A stretch of 64,000 nucleotides of DNA from Bacillota bacterium (GTDB lineage Bacteria > Bacillota > Clostridia > Christensenellales > SZUA-584), in NCBI GenBank assembly GCA_023406895.1, contig JAEXTV010000031.1, positions 186,001 to 250,000 of the forward strand, read 5' to 3'. Below, in pieces: positions 1 through 9,140 of this stretch (its first letter is position 1; each line of letters starts with the position of its first letter). Position numbers and translations under genes: made by a program. The notes under the pieces were generated by a model. It had not been told where the DNA came from and did not search any database. It worked only from the letters and a program-made list of their open reading frames with translations.

Positions 1-27
1 TTAGATTTAAATAATGAGGAAACTAAA

Positions 28-744
28 ATGCATAACAAAAAGATGGATACCACATTATTATCTTCAAATGCTCAGCAAATGTTACTATCAGGAAAGAGAG
101 TAGATACTGTCAAAGGTATTGAAAATATAAAGAGCATATTTATTGAAGAAGGTATTCCCCTATTTCCAAAAGTTATAGAATTTCAAGATCTCTATGGTGG
201 TATTTGGTATAAAATTGGTCCAAAATACCATAAAGGTTTTAGTATGGACCTATTTTATTATCATGATGTTAAGAGGAAATACCAATTCCATTATTATAGC
301 AAGGAGGAAGACAGATTCTACTTCCAATGTATGGATTATCATTATGCAGGTGATATTGGGCCATGTATTGATGAAGATGGCAAAATCTATTATTTTGGAA
401 TGGGAAATTATTCTATAACTGCCGATACCATTGAAGAGTTTTTAGAAGATGAGGCTGTCAAATTTCATATGATCAACGATAATCCTGAAGCACGTTGGCT
501 TACACGAGGGGCAACTCCAAATGAAGTTTTACAATTTCATAATAATGTCGAATTAATTCGTATAGAAAACAAATCTTTTTCAAATAACTATTTTGAATGG
601 TGGGCAGACGCTTCTGAAAATATTTTTATAAGAATCAATATTGTAAAACATAATCACGCTGCTGTATATTGTAAAGATAAGAATGCTCTTATTACTCTTT
701 ATAAAGAGGAAAAGACGGCAAGTTTTTTCATTACAAGTTATTAG
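28..744 (+). CDS. Hypothetical protein, possibly SUKH/SMI1-like
   Basis: A 238-residue soluble protein with no signal peptide or membrane segment. GAGGAAAC lies about 8 bases before the ATG, which supports this start. The middle is rich in aromatic and acidic residues (FQDLYGGIWYKIG near residue 52, GPCIDEDGKIYYFG near 110). This style resembles SUKH-superfamily immunity proteins, but no diagnostic motif settles it. No toxin gene is visible beside it, and the window edge hides the upstream side. The gene is AT-rich like the rest of the left end. It is surely coding from length and start signal; the family is a guess. Confidence 0.7.
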   Translation: MHNKKMDTTLLSSNAQQMLLSGKRVDTVKGIENIKSIFIEEGIPLFPKVIEFQDLYGGIWYKIGPKYHKGFSMDLFYYHDVKRKYQFHYYSKEEDRFYFQCMDYHYAGDIGPCIDEDGKIYYFGMGNYSITADTIEEFLEDEAVKFHMINDNPEARWLTRGATPNEVLQFHNNVELIRIENKSFSNNYFEWWADASENIFIRINIVKHNHAAVYCKDKNALITLYKEEKTASFFITSY

Positions 745-1366
745 TGTGTATTATAAAAAAATCAAACTTCCGATAACAATATTTTCACGCTTCGAGCATG
801 CTCGTGGGTTGTTGACACCTTACCGGGCTGCAAGCCTCATCCAGGAGAAGACATATGGGCTTTTTCAAATTAACTGGATGAAACACCAAAACCCATCATT
901 GTGGATAGAATCTGCTTTTTACTGCCGGACTTATTTTAAACGCATGTAGATTATACCCATGTATACGGCTCCTTTATTGGTTTTCTAGCGACTGTAATTA
1001 TAGCATTAGTATTTGATATCAAAAACTTTATCGGTCTTTTGAGAACAGTAACGACGCTCCCTTGGTGTGGAAACATAATCAGCAGTTAACTAATAACGAC
1101 GCATGTGGAGTGTTGTCTACTGCTGACACGGAAAGAATAGGGGAGCGGTGAAAGCCCTCTATTTAAGTCTTATTCTTTATAGTTTCATTTCTTAAAGGCC
1201 CAACAATCAATTTTTTATCAAGATAGGAGGTATCATTATAGAGTAGTTAGAAAAATAGCCTAACTACTCTTCTAACTACTAAGTCTTTTGCTTGCCTGCC
1301 ATTTATCATAGAAAAAGAGGAAGAGAATTTGTGGCTTTCGCGCGTGTGCGGACATTCAGATCGAGC
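745..1366. other. Intergenic region with possible membrane-protein remnant
   Basis: No intact gene seen. On the + strand, about 947 to 1099, one frame stays open without a start codon and reads as a hydrophobic stretch (IGFLATVIIALVFDI), possibly the tail of a decayed membrane protein. Positions 1240-1250 and 1260-1270 form a perfect 11-base inverted repeat (AGAGTAGTTAG / CTAACTACTCT) with a 9-base loop. It is AT-rich and has no clear T-run, so it is not a convincing terminator. Confidence 0.4.
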
Positions 1367-2986
1367 TTATGTGGCGCTCCGCAATAATTGCCAGAATTCG
1401 CTTGCGGGCATTTTGAGCCCTCTGCATACGTATATTGTCCGGTCGACGAGAGAAAGAGTCGAATAGGGAACAGCGTCAGAGCCCGGATAGGTCTGAACGT
1501 CTTCAAAAAAGTTTTTTAGAGTCAAGTAAATATCGTCCCCCATATTCACACAGATGGCGCATTTTCCGTCGTAGCCGTTGTATCCCCAGTAATAAGCGCC
1601 CAAACTTGCGCTGATGGCCGGCGGCAAGCTGTATTGTTTGCCGTAATAGTCTATAGCGCCGACCGCGCCGTAAAGGCTGCAGTATATCGTGCAATCCTTT
1701 TGGTCTTCTTCGGGCAATGAATGGTATACGTCGGCAATGGATTTCGCGAGTTCATTCCAACCGAGGCGCCCTGCGAAGAATGTAGGAATACCCGTAAATA
1801 TGATAGTGTCCCATCCCACGTGTTCGGAGTAGCCGATGGCTTCGTTGTAATCGGCAGTGTCCTCTGGAGACAGCATAGGTATACTCACTGGGGTGAGTGC
1901 GGCACCCAGCAGACACAGGACGACAATGTAACATACCTTCAAAGTCCAGCTGAGCTTTCTTTTCTTTTTTGGGCATGCTTGCGGTTCGGTATTCCCGGCT
2001 TCAGACAAAGGCAGCGGCGCATTGCGGAAGTTATTCTCAAAACAGACGGAGCCGAAGGCAACCAGAGGCAGAAGCACACCCGCGAGCGCGTAAAATCTCA
2101 CCGAGAAAACGGCAGAGAGAGTAAAGTAAGCAAGAAAAGCCCACGCAAACGGCCTGAATACGCGCCCTCTTTTGGTAAAAAGCATCACCAAACCACCCAG
2201 CCAGAGCAGCACATTGGCAGGATTCATGACCACAAATACATATTGAAGCAGGTCTATCGCCGTGGGGCTTGCTGTGCGGGCAGCCTTGTACGCAAGCAGG
2301 TATTCATAAATGGGGAAACCGTTCACAGCCTGCCAAACCACAAAAGGGACAAAGCATGCGGCCGCAATAGCAATGGATATAAAGAACCATTTGCTCGCAA
2401 GGTATTTGCGCGCATGCGTGAGCAGCATGCCGATAACAAGACAAACCAGCAAGAATCCCATAGTAATTTTGACCATCAGCCCAATACCGGCAATGAAGCC
2501 CAGCAGGACCCATGTACGGTGGGTGGCCGCACCTTTTAGAATTTTGGCGGTCTGGAATATCAAAATGGCTGACATCAGTTGATCGAATGCGTCATAGGTG
2601 AACATACCGGAAAAGGTCATAAACACAGGTGCCAGCATTACCGCTAAGGCTGTTAAAACCTGTGAGAGCCGTCCTCCGCCCATTCTCCGCGCCGTGAAAG
2701 CGGCGAACAACATAGCAAACGAGCCCGACAGCGCTGGGAAAACGTGCATCGCCGGGATCGAGTCACCCAGAAGCAGACGCGAAAGTGCCATAAGCCATCC
2801 GGTGATCGGCGGTGCATCCAGATAACCGAAGGACAAATGGCTGCTCATTGAGTAGTAATAATATTCGTCAAAAAAAAGCCCGTACTTTGAGTTAACCGCC
2901 ATATGGAGAACAAAATTCATGACCATCAAATAAACGACGATGGCCGTGGCACCGGTGAGAACCGTCTTTGTAAAAATCTTTTTCAT
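1367..2986 (-). CDS. Membrane glycosyltransferase, GT39/ArnT-like (GT-C fold)
   Basis: About 539 residues with many hydrophobic helices: one N-terminal segment (residues ~8-30), then a series from ~75 to ~330, followed by a soluble C-terminal part. After the first helix come Asp40-Glu41 and DAPP near residue 57. This is the hallmark first periplasmic loop of the GT39/PMT/ArnT family, where the acidic pair is catalytic. Such enzymes move a sugar from a polyprenyl phosphate donor to a lipid or protein on the outer face of the membrane. The start is set at the ATG preceded by GGAGGAAC; a longer frame upstream lacks such a site. Neighbours give no hint about the acceptor. The C-terminal ~180 residues are typical of bacterial members with unknown targets. 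Confidence 0.8.
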   Translation of the reverse strand: MKKIFTKTVLTGATAIVVYLMVMNFVLHMAVNSKYGLFFDEYYYYSMSSHLSFGYLDAPPITGWLMALSRLLLGDSIPAMHVFPALSGSFAMLFAAFTARRMGGGRLSQVLTALAVMLAPVFMTFSGMFTYDAFDQLMSAILIFQTAKILKGAATHRTWVLLGFIAGIGLMVKITMGFLLVCLVIGMLLTHARKYLASKWFFISIAIAAACFVPFVVWQAVNGFPIYEYLLAYKAARTASPTAIDLLQYVFVVMNPANVLLWLGGLVMLFTKRGRVFRPFAWAFLAYFTLSAVFSVRFYALAGVLLPLVAFGSVCFENNFRNAPLPLSEAGNTEPQACPKKKRKLSWTLKVCYIVVLCLLGAALTPVSIPMLSPEDTADYNEAIGYSEHVGWDTIIFTGIPTFFAGRLGWNELAKSIADVYHSLPEEDQKDCTIYCSLYGAVGAIDYYGKQYSLPPAISASLGAYYWGYNGYDGKCAICVNMGDDIYLTLKNFFEDVQTYPGSDAVPYSTLSLVDRTIYVCRGLKMPASEFWQLLRSAT

Positions 2987-3685
2987 AGTTCCTCCGATTA
3001 AAATAGAAATAAATATTAAAAACATGCTTGAGACGTGCTTATTTTATGCGGAGCAAGTATAATCAAGAATAGATAAAATTATCATATAATGGTAAATGAT
3101 TATCCGGATGAGGGAAAAGGCAATTCAATCTGGATAAATTTTAAATATAAAAAAATACAGAATCCATTTCTCATGGAGGTAGCTTTCAATTTTGATTTGC
3201 CGGCTTTTTGCCCCTATCCACTGAACCTATTGTTCTTTGTGACCATAAGATGTATTGAATCACAAAAGGGGAGGTAAATTAATTCTATCAGCCCCGGTTA
3301 TTGACACGATAAGCCCGGAAAACGAGCATTTTCGAGGTCTTCTCAGAGATTCATATATTAAGATGCAGTATATTAACGCATCCTATATCACACTGTAACT
3401 TGAGTGATGTTATTAATAATATAGACGTTAATGGGATTAGTTTATGGAGAAAGCAGAAAATGCACATTGACCACTAAAGCCGGGTAACCGTTAATTTGCA
3501 TTAATCTCAGTCACTTTAGGCAAAATGAAAAAACAGAGGAAGCGTTGAAATGAAAGTAACAAAAGACATAGATCAAAATTCGGCATGTACGGAAGAATAC
3601 GTCTTGAATTCATCGAGCAGGAGCTGAAGATTTGAAATCACATTAAAATATACCGAGATCATATAGAATAATGCATTTTAGCACC
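2987..3685. other. Intergenic region, one short possible peptide and a repeat copy
   Basis: About 700 bases without a convincing gene. An AT-rich segment upstream of the glycosyltransferase probably holds its promoter. At 3550-3627 (+) there is a 25-codon frame with GAGGAAGCG about 10 bases upstream; nothing supports it as a real peptide beyond that. At about 3479-3525 lies a copy of a short repeat beginning GGTAACCGTTAA, related to copies near 18720 and 19650. Confidence 0.35.
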
Positions 3686-3734
3686 AAAAAAAGGGGAAGG
3701 TCTTGTTGTAGCTTACTCTTTAGGTGCCTTCCCC
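3686..3734 (-). terminator. Rho-independent terminator
   Basis: Read on the minus strand, GGGGAAGG and CCTTCCCC form a stem and are followed by seven T. It sits 18 bases after the stop codon of the small Cys-rich gene at 3752-3988. Confidence 0.8.
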
Positions 3735-3751
3735 GTAATATATACTAACGT

Positions 3752-3988
3752 TTAGCAGCCCGTTTCACAGAACGTGATGGCATCTATTTTATGAATCGGG
3801 ATAAGTGTCACGTTACCGAATATGCTCCGGCAGGGACAGCAGTTTCTATGCGTAATCAGCTTTATAAAATCGCAACGCACCGAGCACAGTAATCCTGTAA
3901 ATCTGCAATCTTCTACGCAAACGCTTATAACTTCATCTTCGTGCTCCTCTAATTCTTCAAATAGGCCACGGTTTTCGAATTTATCCAT
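3752..3988 (-). CDS. Small cysteine-rich protein, family not recognised
   Basis: A 78-residue protein starting at an ATG with a perfect AAGGAGG eight bases upstream. An upstream ATG in frame lacks a ribosome site. The N-terminal quarter is acidic (EELEEHEDE). The rest looks like a compact beta-rich domain with eight cysteines (for example SVCVEDCRFTGLLCSVRCDF and HRNCCPCRS) and the ending TFCETGC. It resembles short Sm-like/beta-barrel Cys-rich proteins common in sporulating Clostridia, some of them spore-surface associated, but no family can be named with certainty. It has its own terminator, so it is probably transcribed alone. Confidence 0.75.
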   Translation of the reverse strand: MDKFENRGLFEELEEHEDEVISVCVEDCRFTGLLCSVRCDFIKLITHRNCCPCRSIFGNVTLIPIHKIDAITFCETGC

Positions 3989-4310
3989 TGATCGAACCTC
4001 CTTTTTAAGAATTATATTGTTCAATATTATGATATTGCGATTTATATAATCTGTTACTAAATATGCATTGAATAAATGAATTGGCGATATGATATTTAAT
4101 GTTTACCATTGATTATTACGCTCGATTCAAATTTCAAGATAAGGCTTCATGTTTTTGAAAATGCGTGGGCAAAACAAGCCTAAGATGGCTTTACTGCGCC
4201 CCTCAAAACTATCCTAATCCAAATGGCGGGTATCGTTATCACTGCTAAACGTGTCATACGTCTTTAGACGGAAAAAACAAGGTGATAAGTTTGGTCATGA
4301 GATACAAATA
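3989..4310. other. AT-rich spacer
   Basis: Lies between the start of the Cys-rich gene and the stop of the metallophosphoesterase, both on the minus strand. It presumably holds the promoter of the former. I see no gene, RNA or repeat in it. Confidence 0.5.
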
Positions 4311-5219
4311 TTATGTGAAAGATTCTACAGATGAAAACAAGTTTTGTAAGCCTTCCGGGCCCGCAACGATTTCTTTTTTAACAATTAATAAACCTTCTGG
4401 CGTGGTCCCGATACACCATTTAACCAACGTCACGCATCCTTCGGCAATCTCAATAGCAGTTACACCATAAGGATGGACGCAGCATCCATCGTTAAAATAT
4501 AAAGGCTCTCCAAGATTGGGGAACACCGGCCTGTGCGTATGTCCTGCGATCAGTATATGTCTCTCTTTTTGTGCCCACTTTGATAGAACTGACTCAACTG
4601 ATGACTTTTTACTGTTGTTCTTTGCAGGGCTCGTTGGATTGTTAATTCCAAAGGCTTCAAGACGTCTCCAAAAATGACGAACAAGAAATCTTGCGAGTCG
4701 CCATAATCTGAAATTTAAGAAATCCACCTGATGTCCGTGAATTAAGAATATTGAGTTTCCGGTTTGGGAATGACGAAGTACCAAGGCTTCGGTTGGCTTG
4801 ATTTTTTCAAATAAAGGTTGTTTTTTTTCCAGTCGGCTGTCAAAATAACAACATAGATTACTGCGAATAAACTTTTCATTTTGCTTGACGATGTCGTGAT
4901 TGCCGTACAGCATATAAAATCGCTTTTGTATATAAAACTTTTGAAGCAGCAGGAAAGTGTCTTTATGTGCCTCCGCAATCACGGAAAATTCTTTGTTTTC
5001 CCAAAGCTCATCGCCATCTCCCAATTCAATATAGGTGTAGCCATTGTTAAAGTAATAATTAAGCGCAGAGTAATAAATATTCTCGTTGCGGGCCAGATCG
5101 TCAGTCCAACTGCCGTCGCCTCTATGGCAATCACTCAGCAACACAATTTTTGAACAATCATCGAAATCTATTCTTTTAGCCGATTTAAAAATCTTCGTAA
5201 GGCGTTCTACAGCAGACAT
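4311..5219 (-). CDS. Metallophosphoesterase (calcineurin-like)
   Basis: About 302 residues. The metal-binding signature of the calcineurin-like phosphoesterase fold is complete in order: SDCHRGD (Asp30, His32), GDGDE (residues 67-71), YGNHD (Asn107, His108), HGHQ near 170 and AGHTHR near 233. The arrangement resembles LpxH-type and related two-metal phosphoesterases, but a lipid A substrate is unlikely in a Gram-positive organism and the real substrate is unknown. The gene follows the DUF4474 gene on the minus strand with an 11-base gap, so the two are likely co-transcribed. That pairing hints at a membrane or envelope role. Confidence 0.88.
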   Translation of the reverse strand: MSAVERLTKIFKSAKRIDFDDCSKIVLLSDCHRGDGSWTDDLARNENIYYSALNYYFNNGYTYIELGDGDELWENKEFSVIAEAHKDTFLLLQKFYIQKRFYMLYGNHDIVKQNEKFIRSNLCCYFDSRLEKKQPLFEKIKPTEALVLRHSQTGNSIFLIHGHQVDFLNFRLWRLARFLVRHFWRRLEAFGINNPTSPAKNNSKKSSVESVLSKWAQKERHILIAGHTHRPVFPNLGEPLYFNDGCCVHPYGVTAIEIAEGCVTLVKWCIGTTPEGLLIVKKEIVAGPEGLQNLFSSVESFT

Positions 5220-5230
5220 ACGGCTCGATG

Positions 5231-6253
5231 CTACCTCCCACCTAATTTTTTTGATAACTCATGAATGTAAGAAGTCTTCTTTAACCCGCGAAAGCTCAAT
5301 ACACTTCTGTATAATGCTGGGTCATGCTTGCGAAGAACGGCGAGCTTAGAAGAAGTATTGGTATAATCCTGGGTTAGCGATCGGAACAAATCACAGTTTT
5401 GCTTGTTGAATCTCTGCATGAAAACCTCAATCTCCTTGGTTCGAGAGTGAGGCTGCGCCGAGCGTGGCTTCGCGAATACAAATCGGACTGTATTACCATT
5501 AATGTCTATCTCATTATCCGAATAACCTGTTTGATTGATTCCTTCGATAAACGCATCCAGCATAGCCTGATCCTTTAAAGTTATCGAAATGTTCATCGTG
5601 AGCTCTGAGGGCTGCGAGAATTCTCCAAGCCTGAAACCAGTGAGCCACCAATGCTTACCTTCTCTGCTAAATAACACTCGGCCATTTTTAAACAAGGTGT
5701 AAGAGATGAAGAGCATATCCTCGTTATCAGCACATTCATAGAAGGTTTCGTCTACAATACCAGGTATATAAAAATCGGGACGTTTTGTATTATAGACGCC
5801 GACTTCACATCCCGTTGTCATACCGTACTGCCCTTTCCAGAATTCAATTAGCCACCTTTTGTTATCATAGTTGAAGTAGACGGGTTCGCTGTCCATGATC
5901 ATTGCGAAATGAGCCGACGCCTCATCATACAATCGGCTATAACCAAAGCTTCTTTGCCACGCATTCATACTGGAATAGTAAATATCCTGCTCTTTTGAAT
6001 AGACAAAGCCTGCTATGGGGCCTGTAAACAGCCCTTTTAAATACACGTATGATTTAGAGGTGTATTTTTTTAACAATGAGAATGTATGAGTAAAGAACAA
6101 TGAGAGGTGTGTTCTTTTTTTATATATTAGAAATACTGCTGCAGACAATATGATAATCCCCAGCAATGAAAAGAACAGTATTTTGTAAACACCATTATCT
6201 ATTGCGGCGTCATTGACGACGTTATTTATTGCATCTAATATAACATAAAACAT
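5231..6253 (-). CDS. DUF4474 domain membrane-anchored protein
   Basis: About 340 residues. A single transmembrane helix (residues ~25-46) is followed by a basic stretch, then by a soluble domain from ~75 to ~280. That domain matches the DUF4474 pattern: FVYSKEQDIYYSSMNAWQR, YGYSRLYDEA-like, and the strongly conserved WLIEFWKGQYGMTTG. The function of DUF4474 is not known. The domain is common in Clostridia, usually as membrane-tethered proteins. It is the first gene of a probable two-gene unit with the metallophosphoesterase. Confidence 0.85.
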   Translation of the reverse strand: MFYVILDAINNVVNDAAIDNGVYKILFFSLLGIIILSAAVFLIYKKRTHLSLFFTHTFSLLKKYTSKSYVYLKGLFTGPIAGFVYSKEQDIYYSSMNAWQRSFGYSRLYDEASAHFAMIMDSEPVYFNYDNKRWLIEFWKGQYGMTTGCEVGVYNTKRPDFYIPGIVDETFYECADNEDMLFISYTLFKNGRVLFSREGKHWWLTGFRLGEFSQPSELTMNISITLKDQAMLDAFIEGINQTGYSDNEIDINGNTVRFVFAKPRSAQPHSRTKEIEVFMQRFNKQNCDLFRSLTQDYTNTSSKLAVLRKHDPALYRSVLSFRGLKKTSYIHELSKKLGGR

Positions 6254-6380
6254 ATAAACCGCCTAAGTATTACTTTACATTATAAATATTCGAGTTAACC
6301 CGATTGTGTGCCGTTCGGAGTTGTTGTTGTAACCCGATTAAGCTTCATGGTAGAAAACTTAGCGGCAAAGATTAACCTGG

Positions 6381-6410
6381 AAAAAAGGCCGTCTATCCCA
6401 AGACGGCCTT
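6381..6410 (-). terminator. Minus-strand terminator without an obvious gene
   Basis: AAGGCCGTCT and AGACGGCCTT form a perfect 10-bp stem with a 6-base loop. Read on the minus strand it is followed by T residues. No convincing minus-strand gene lies between it and the plus-strand ugd start at 6716. Confidence 0.7.
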
Positions 6411-6624
6411 GATGAGGCGTATACAATTATTGTTTGGTGACATGGAAGTGTGAATTCCATGGTTTACTATATGCATGAAATATACTTTTGTTCTGGATTC
6501 ATTACGGTGGAAACAATATCTTTAATACTAAACGAGATGATTAAATCTGAAAAGCATTTTTAAGTTGCATTATTATTTCTTTCTATATGCTGAGTAGTAA
6601 ATAAGCACTGTTAAAGTATTTCGG

Positions 6625-6653
6625 GAATATATTGTTGTTGTGCAACATACTTA
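6625..6653 (+). promoter_or_regulatory. Possible mother-cell (sigma-E-like) promoter for the coat cluster
   Basis: GAATATA, 14 bases, then CATACTTA, about 60 bases before the ugd start. This is close to the sigma-E pattern (AATATT-type -35, CATACA-type -10) and would fit mother-cell expression of coat genes. The match is imperfect and made by eye only. Confidence 0.3.
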
Positions 6654-6715
6654 CTATAATTCGACAGCAAGATACCTATATCGATTTGTTGTTCGGATGC
6701 AAGGGGAATTGAATA

Positions 6716-8038
6716 ATGAACAATATAACAGTAATTGGCTCGGGGTATGTAGGTCTTGTTGTCGGAACATGCCTTGCTGATATGGGAAATAGCGTAATAT
6801 GCCTCGATAACAACAAAACGAAAATTGACCAGTTGAATAGTGGAAACGTACCAATATACGAGCCTGGATTAGAGAATATAGTCATTCGAAATCTTGAGAC
6901 AAACAAATTGAAGTTTACAACAAATACAGCTGATGCGGTTAGAGCGAGCCAAATCATATATATTGCGGTTGGAACACCTCCAATGGAGGATGGCAGTGCA
7001 GATATTAAGCATGTCCTTCATGTGAGTGAGGATATCGGCCGTTATATGGATGAATATAAACTCATTGTCATAAAATCTACGGTTCCTGTCGGCACTGGAC
7101 ATAAAGTAAAGGCTACTGTCGGCGAGGTGCTTAAAGATAGAGGTGTACAATATCCCTTCAGCGTTATATCGAATCCTGAATTTTTGCGGGAAGGATCAGC
7201 TATGTCTGACTTTATAAATCCTGACCGTATCGTTCTGGGCATAGAATCCCCGGAAGCAAAAGAATTGATGTTAGACGTATATAAAGAACATTCTTACAAA
7301 GGAGTGCCGTTTCTTTTTACAAATATCCCAACAGCGGAGTTAATTAAATATGCGTCCAATGCTTTTTTGGCAATGAAGGTGACATTCATTAATGAAATGG
7401 CCCAAGTTTGTGAAAAGGCTGGAGCTGACGTTGGACAGTTAACACAGGGTATCGGATTGGATAAACGAATCGGCCTTGATTTTCTGAAACCGGGGCCGGG
7501 TTATGGCGGCAGTTGCTTTCCAAAAGATACAAGAGCTATTGTCAAGATAGGAATGGATTATGGTGTGAACCTTTCATTAATTCAGCAAACCATTGTATCT
7601 AATGAAAGGCATAAACTCTGGATCGTGGATAGGATATCAGAGGTGTTAAGCGATCTTCATCATAGCACCATCGGAATTCTTGGCATGACATTTAAGGCCG
7701 AAACGGATGACATGAGAGAGTCGCCTTCATTAACAATTATTGAAAGATTGGCGCGCTTGGGTGCAAAGCTTAAAATATTCGATCCTTGGGTTAATTCAGA
7801 GGACAAATGGATGCTGGAAGCTTTTGAACAGAGCATAGAGTTCTGTAAAGATGAATATGATGCTGCGGACGGAACCGAGGCGCTGGTTATTATTACTGAC
7901 TGGGCACAATTTATGCAGATGGACTTAAGAAAGATTTTTGAGCTTATGAAGGAGCATAATTTCTTTGATTTGCGCAATATGTTTAATCGTTCAGACATAG
8001 AAAAAAGGGGGTTCACTTATTTTGGAATAGGGAGGTAA
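6716..8038 (+). CDS. ugd: UDP-glucose 6-dehydrogenase
   Basis: 440 residues, the usual length. It oxidises UDP-glucose to UDP-glucuronate with two NAD+. The N-terminal Rossmann motif is GSGYVGLV (residues ~8-15). EFLREG occurs near residue 155, and the catalytic cysteine sits in YGGSCFPKD near residue 267. The C-terminal UDP-binding part contains GMTFKAETDDMRESPS. The ATG follows AAGGGGAATTGAATA. It opens a cluster of spore coat genes and pairs functionally with the UDP-glucuronate 4-epimerase at 14003. In Bacillus subtilis the comparable gene is ytcA in the ytdA-ytcABC coat-polysaccharide locus. Inference: it supplies UDP-glucuronate for a spore-surface glycan. Confidence 0.95.
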   Translation: MNNITVIGSGYVGLVVGTCLADMGNSVICLDNNKTKIDQLNSGNVPIYEPGLENIVIRNLETNKLKFTTNTADAVRASQIIYIAVGTPPMEDGSADIKHVLHVSEDIGRYMDEYKLIVIKSTVPVGTGHKVKATVGEVLKDRGVQYPFSVISNPEFLREGSAMSDFINPDRIVLGIESPEAKELMLDVYKEHSYKGVPFLFTNIPTAELIKYASNAFLAMKVTFINEMAQVCEKAGADVGQLTQGIGLDKRIGLDFLKPGPGYGGSCFPKDTRAIVKIGMDYGVNLSLIQQTIVSNERHKLWIVDRISEVLSDLHHSTIGILGMTFKAETDDMRESPSLTIIERLARLGAKLKIFDPWVNSEDKWMLEAFEQSIEFCKDEYDAADGTEALVIITDWAQFMQMDLRKIFELMKEHNFFDLRNMFNRSDIEKRGFTYFGIGR

Positions 8039-8148
8039 CATTTAATAAGTCCATGTCACATTTAATTTAGTGCACCAATCACAGGTGTTTTGGTTACGAA
8101 TATAATGTTACTATCACATAACTATTATGAAAGGATGGAGATAACTAA

Positions 8149-8412
8149 ATGAAATTTCAAGATAAATATATTGGAACACATGCTGAGGTCTATGACTATT
8201 TGAAGGATCTGCCAAAGAAGTTTATACAAAATGCACTGGTGGTTGAGTCTGAAAGTGTCGCTGTGCCCGAGGATAAAGAACTGACGTATAAAATAAAGTA
8301 TGAAAATGATGAATACGCAGGGACACTTGCCGTTAAGGTTTCCTGGGTAAACTCAGAAAGACCAGAAGAAGAAGAAGAGGCAGAAGAAGAGGAAGAAGAG
8401 GAACAGGAATAA
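8149..8412 (+). CDS. Small acidic protein, amphi-Trp domain-like
   Basis: 87 residues. The body matches the pattern of amphi-Trp domain proteins: a helix with YDYLKDLPKKF, then VESESVAVPEDKELTYKI and a strand ending in LAVKVSW. The C-terminus is a run of Glu from about residue 70, as often seen in that family. AAAGGATGGAG precedes the ATG. A weak sporulation-type -10 (CATAACTAT) lies about 30 bases upstream. The function of this domain is unknown. Its place between ugd and cotE suggests a spore-coat role, which is inference. Confidence 0.7.
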   Translation: MKFQDKYIGTHAEVYDYLKDLPKKFIQNALVVESESVAVPEDKELTYKIKYENDEYAGTLAVKVSWVNSERPEEEEEAEEEEEEEQE

Positions 8413-8435
8413 CTTTTTATTCATGAGTGAGCCCA

Positions 8436-8472
8436 TACCCGGTGAAGATTCTTCGCCGGGTACATACTTTTA
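8436..8472 (+). terminator. Likely terminator
   Basis: TACCCGGTGAAG pairs with CTTCGCCGGGTA around a 3-base loop, followed by an interrupted T-run (CATACTTTT). It lies just after the amphi-Trp-like gene. Confidence 0.6.
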
Positions 8473-8537
8473 ATCTTGGTTCCTAAAAAACCAAATGATC
8501 TGCAATTACTTGATACTTCTGTTAAGGGGGTAAGCCC

Positions 8538-8999
8538 TTGGAAGGAAATAAAGAAATAATAGTTAGAGCCGTTTACGGTCGTACACGACTGACATTTCGT
8601 AAAGTAATACGTATGACCTATGATGAAGGGAGTGTTTTAGGTTGTACGATATGTGGAGCGAACGCGAAAGTTGTTTCTATAGAAAACGTTTCTGACAAAA
8701 GCAAAAAAATAAAGACTGAAGTTCAATTTGATATACATATTTGGTATCGTGTGGACAATGTGACGAAAGTGATTAAAATGGGCACAGTATTTACCGATAA
8801 ATTTGAGATTATAAAATTTGGATCGGGGTTTTACAGCAACGAAGAGGCTTTTGTATGGCTGAAAGAAGACCCGAGATGTCTTGAGACGATACACATAATT
8901 AATCCGGAAAAGAATCAGAGCGCAATACAAATAGAATATACATTGGGAGCTGAAATTATCGGCGATACCGCATTGAATGTGAAAGTATTTGAAACATAG
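8538..8999 (+). CDS. CotE-family outer spore coat protein (copy 1)
   Basis: 153 residues. The family pattern of Bacillus CotE is seen throughout: EIIVRAVYGR at the N-terminus, GSVLGCTICGANAKV, the core VQFDIHIWYRVDN (the most conserved block), YSNEEAFVWLKEDPRC, and the ending YTLGAEIIGDTALNVKV. CotE is the morphogenetic protein that assembles the outer coat in the mother cell. The start is TTG seven bases after AAGGGGG. It lacks the acidic tail seen on copy 3. It is one of three homologues within 5.5 kb, all beside CotS kinases and sugar enzymes. The outer-coat role follows from the family; division of labour among the copies is unknown. Confidence 0.85.
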   Translation: MEGNKEIIVRAVYGRTRLTFRKVIRMTYDEGSVLGCTICGANAKVVSIENVSDKSKKIKTEVQFDIHIWYRVDNVTKVIKMGTVFTDKFEIIKFGSGFYSNEEAFVWLKEDPRCLETIHIINPEKNQSAIQIEYTLGAEIIGDTALNVKVFET

Positions 9000-9080
9000 A
9001 GTCACAGCGCAACATATATTATAAACGAGGATGGTCTGAATTTTCTCTGAACCTTGGATAGCCTGAATATAGACCGCTGC

Positions 9081-9117
9081 AAGGGTGTTCCATATGTTTT
9101 GAGCATCCTTTTCATTT
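9081..9117 (+). terminator. Possible terminator
   Basis: AAGGGTGTTC pairs with GAGCATCCTT (two wobbles), followed by TTCATTT. It lies between cotE copy 1 and the first cotS gene, so these may be separate units. Confidence 0.55.
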
Positions 9118-9140
9118 AACCGTTACAGGAGGTCAAATAA

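Noticed and set aside
1721..2539. Plus-strand frame of 272 codons opposite the GT39-type gene
   Set aside because: Antisense shadow; the minus strand has membrane helices, the DE motif and a good ribosome site.
3089..3277. 62-codon plus-strand frame in the gap after the GT39-type gene
   Set aside because: No ribosome site, biased composition (Phe, Asn, Lys) of AT-rich non-coding DNA, no family.
6420..6500. A 27-codon minus-strand frame ending inside the orphan terminator
   Set aside because: It has no ribosome binding site and no recognisable sequence; it would end within the hairpin stem.
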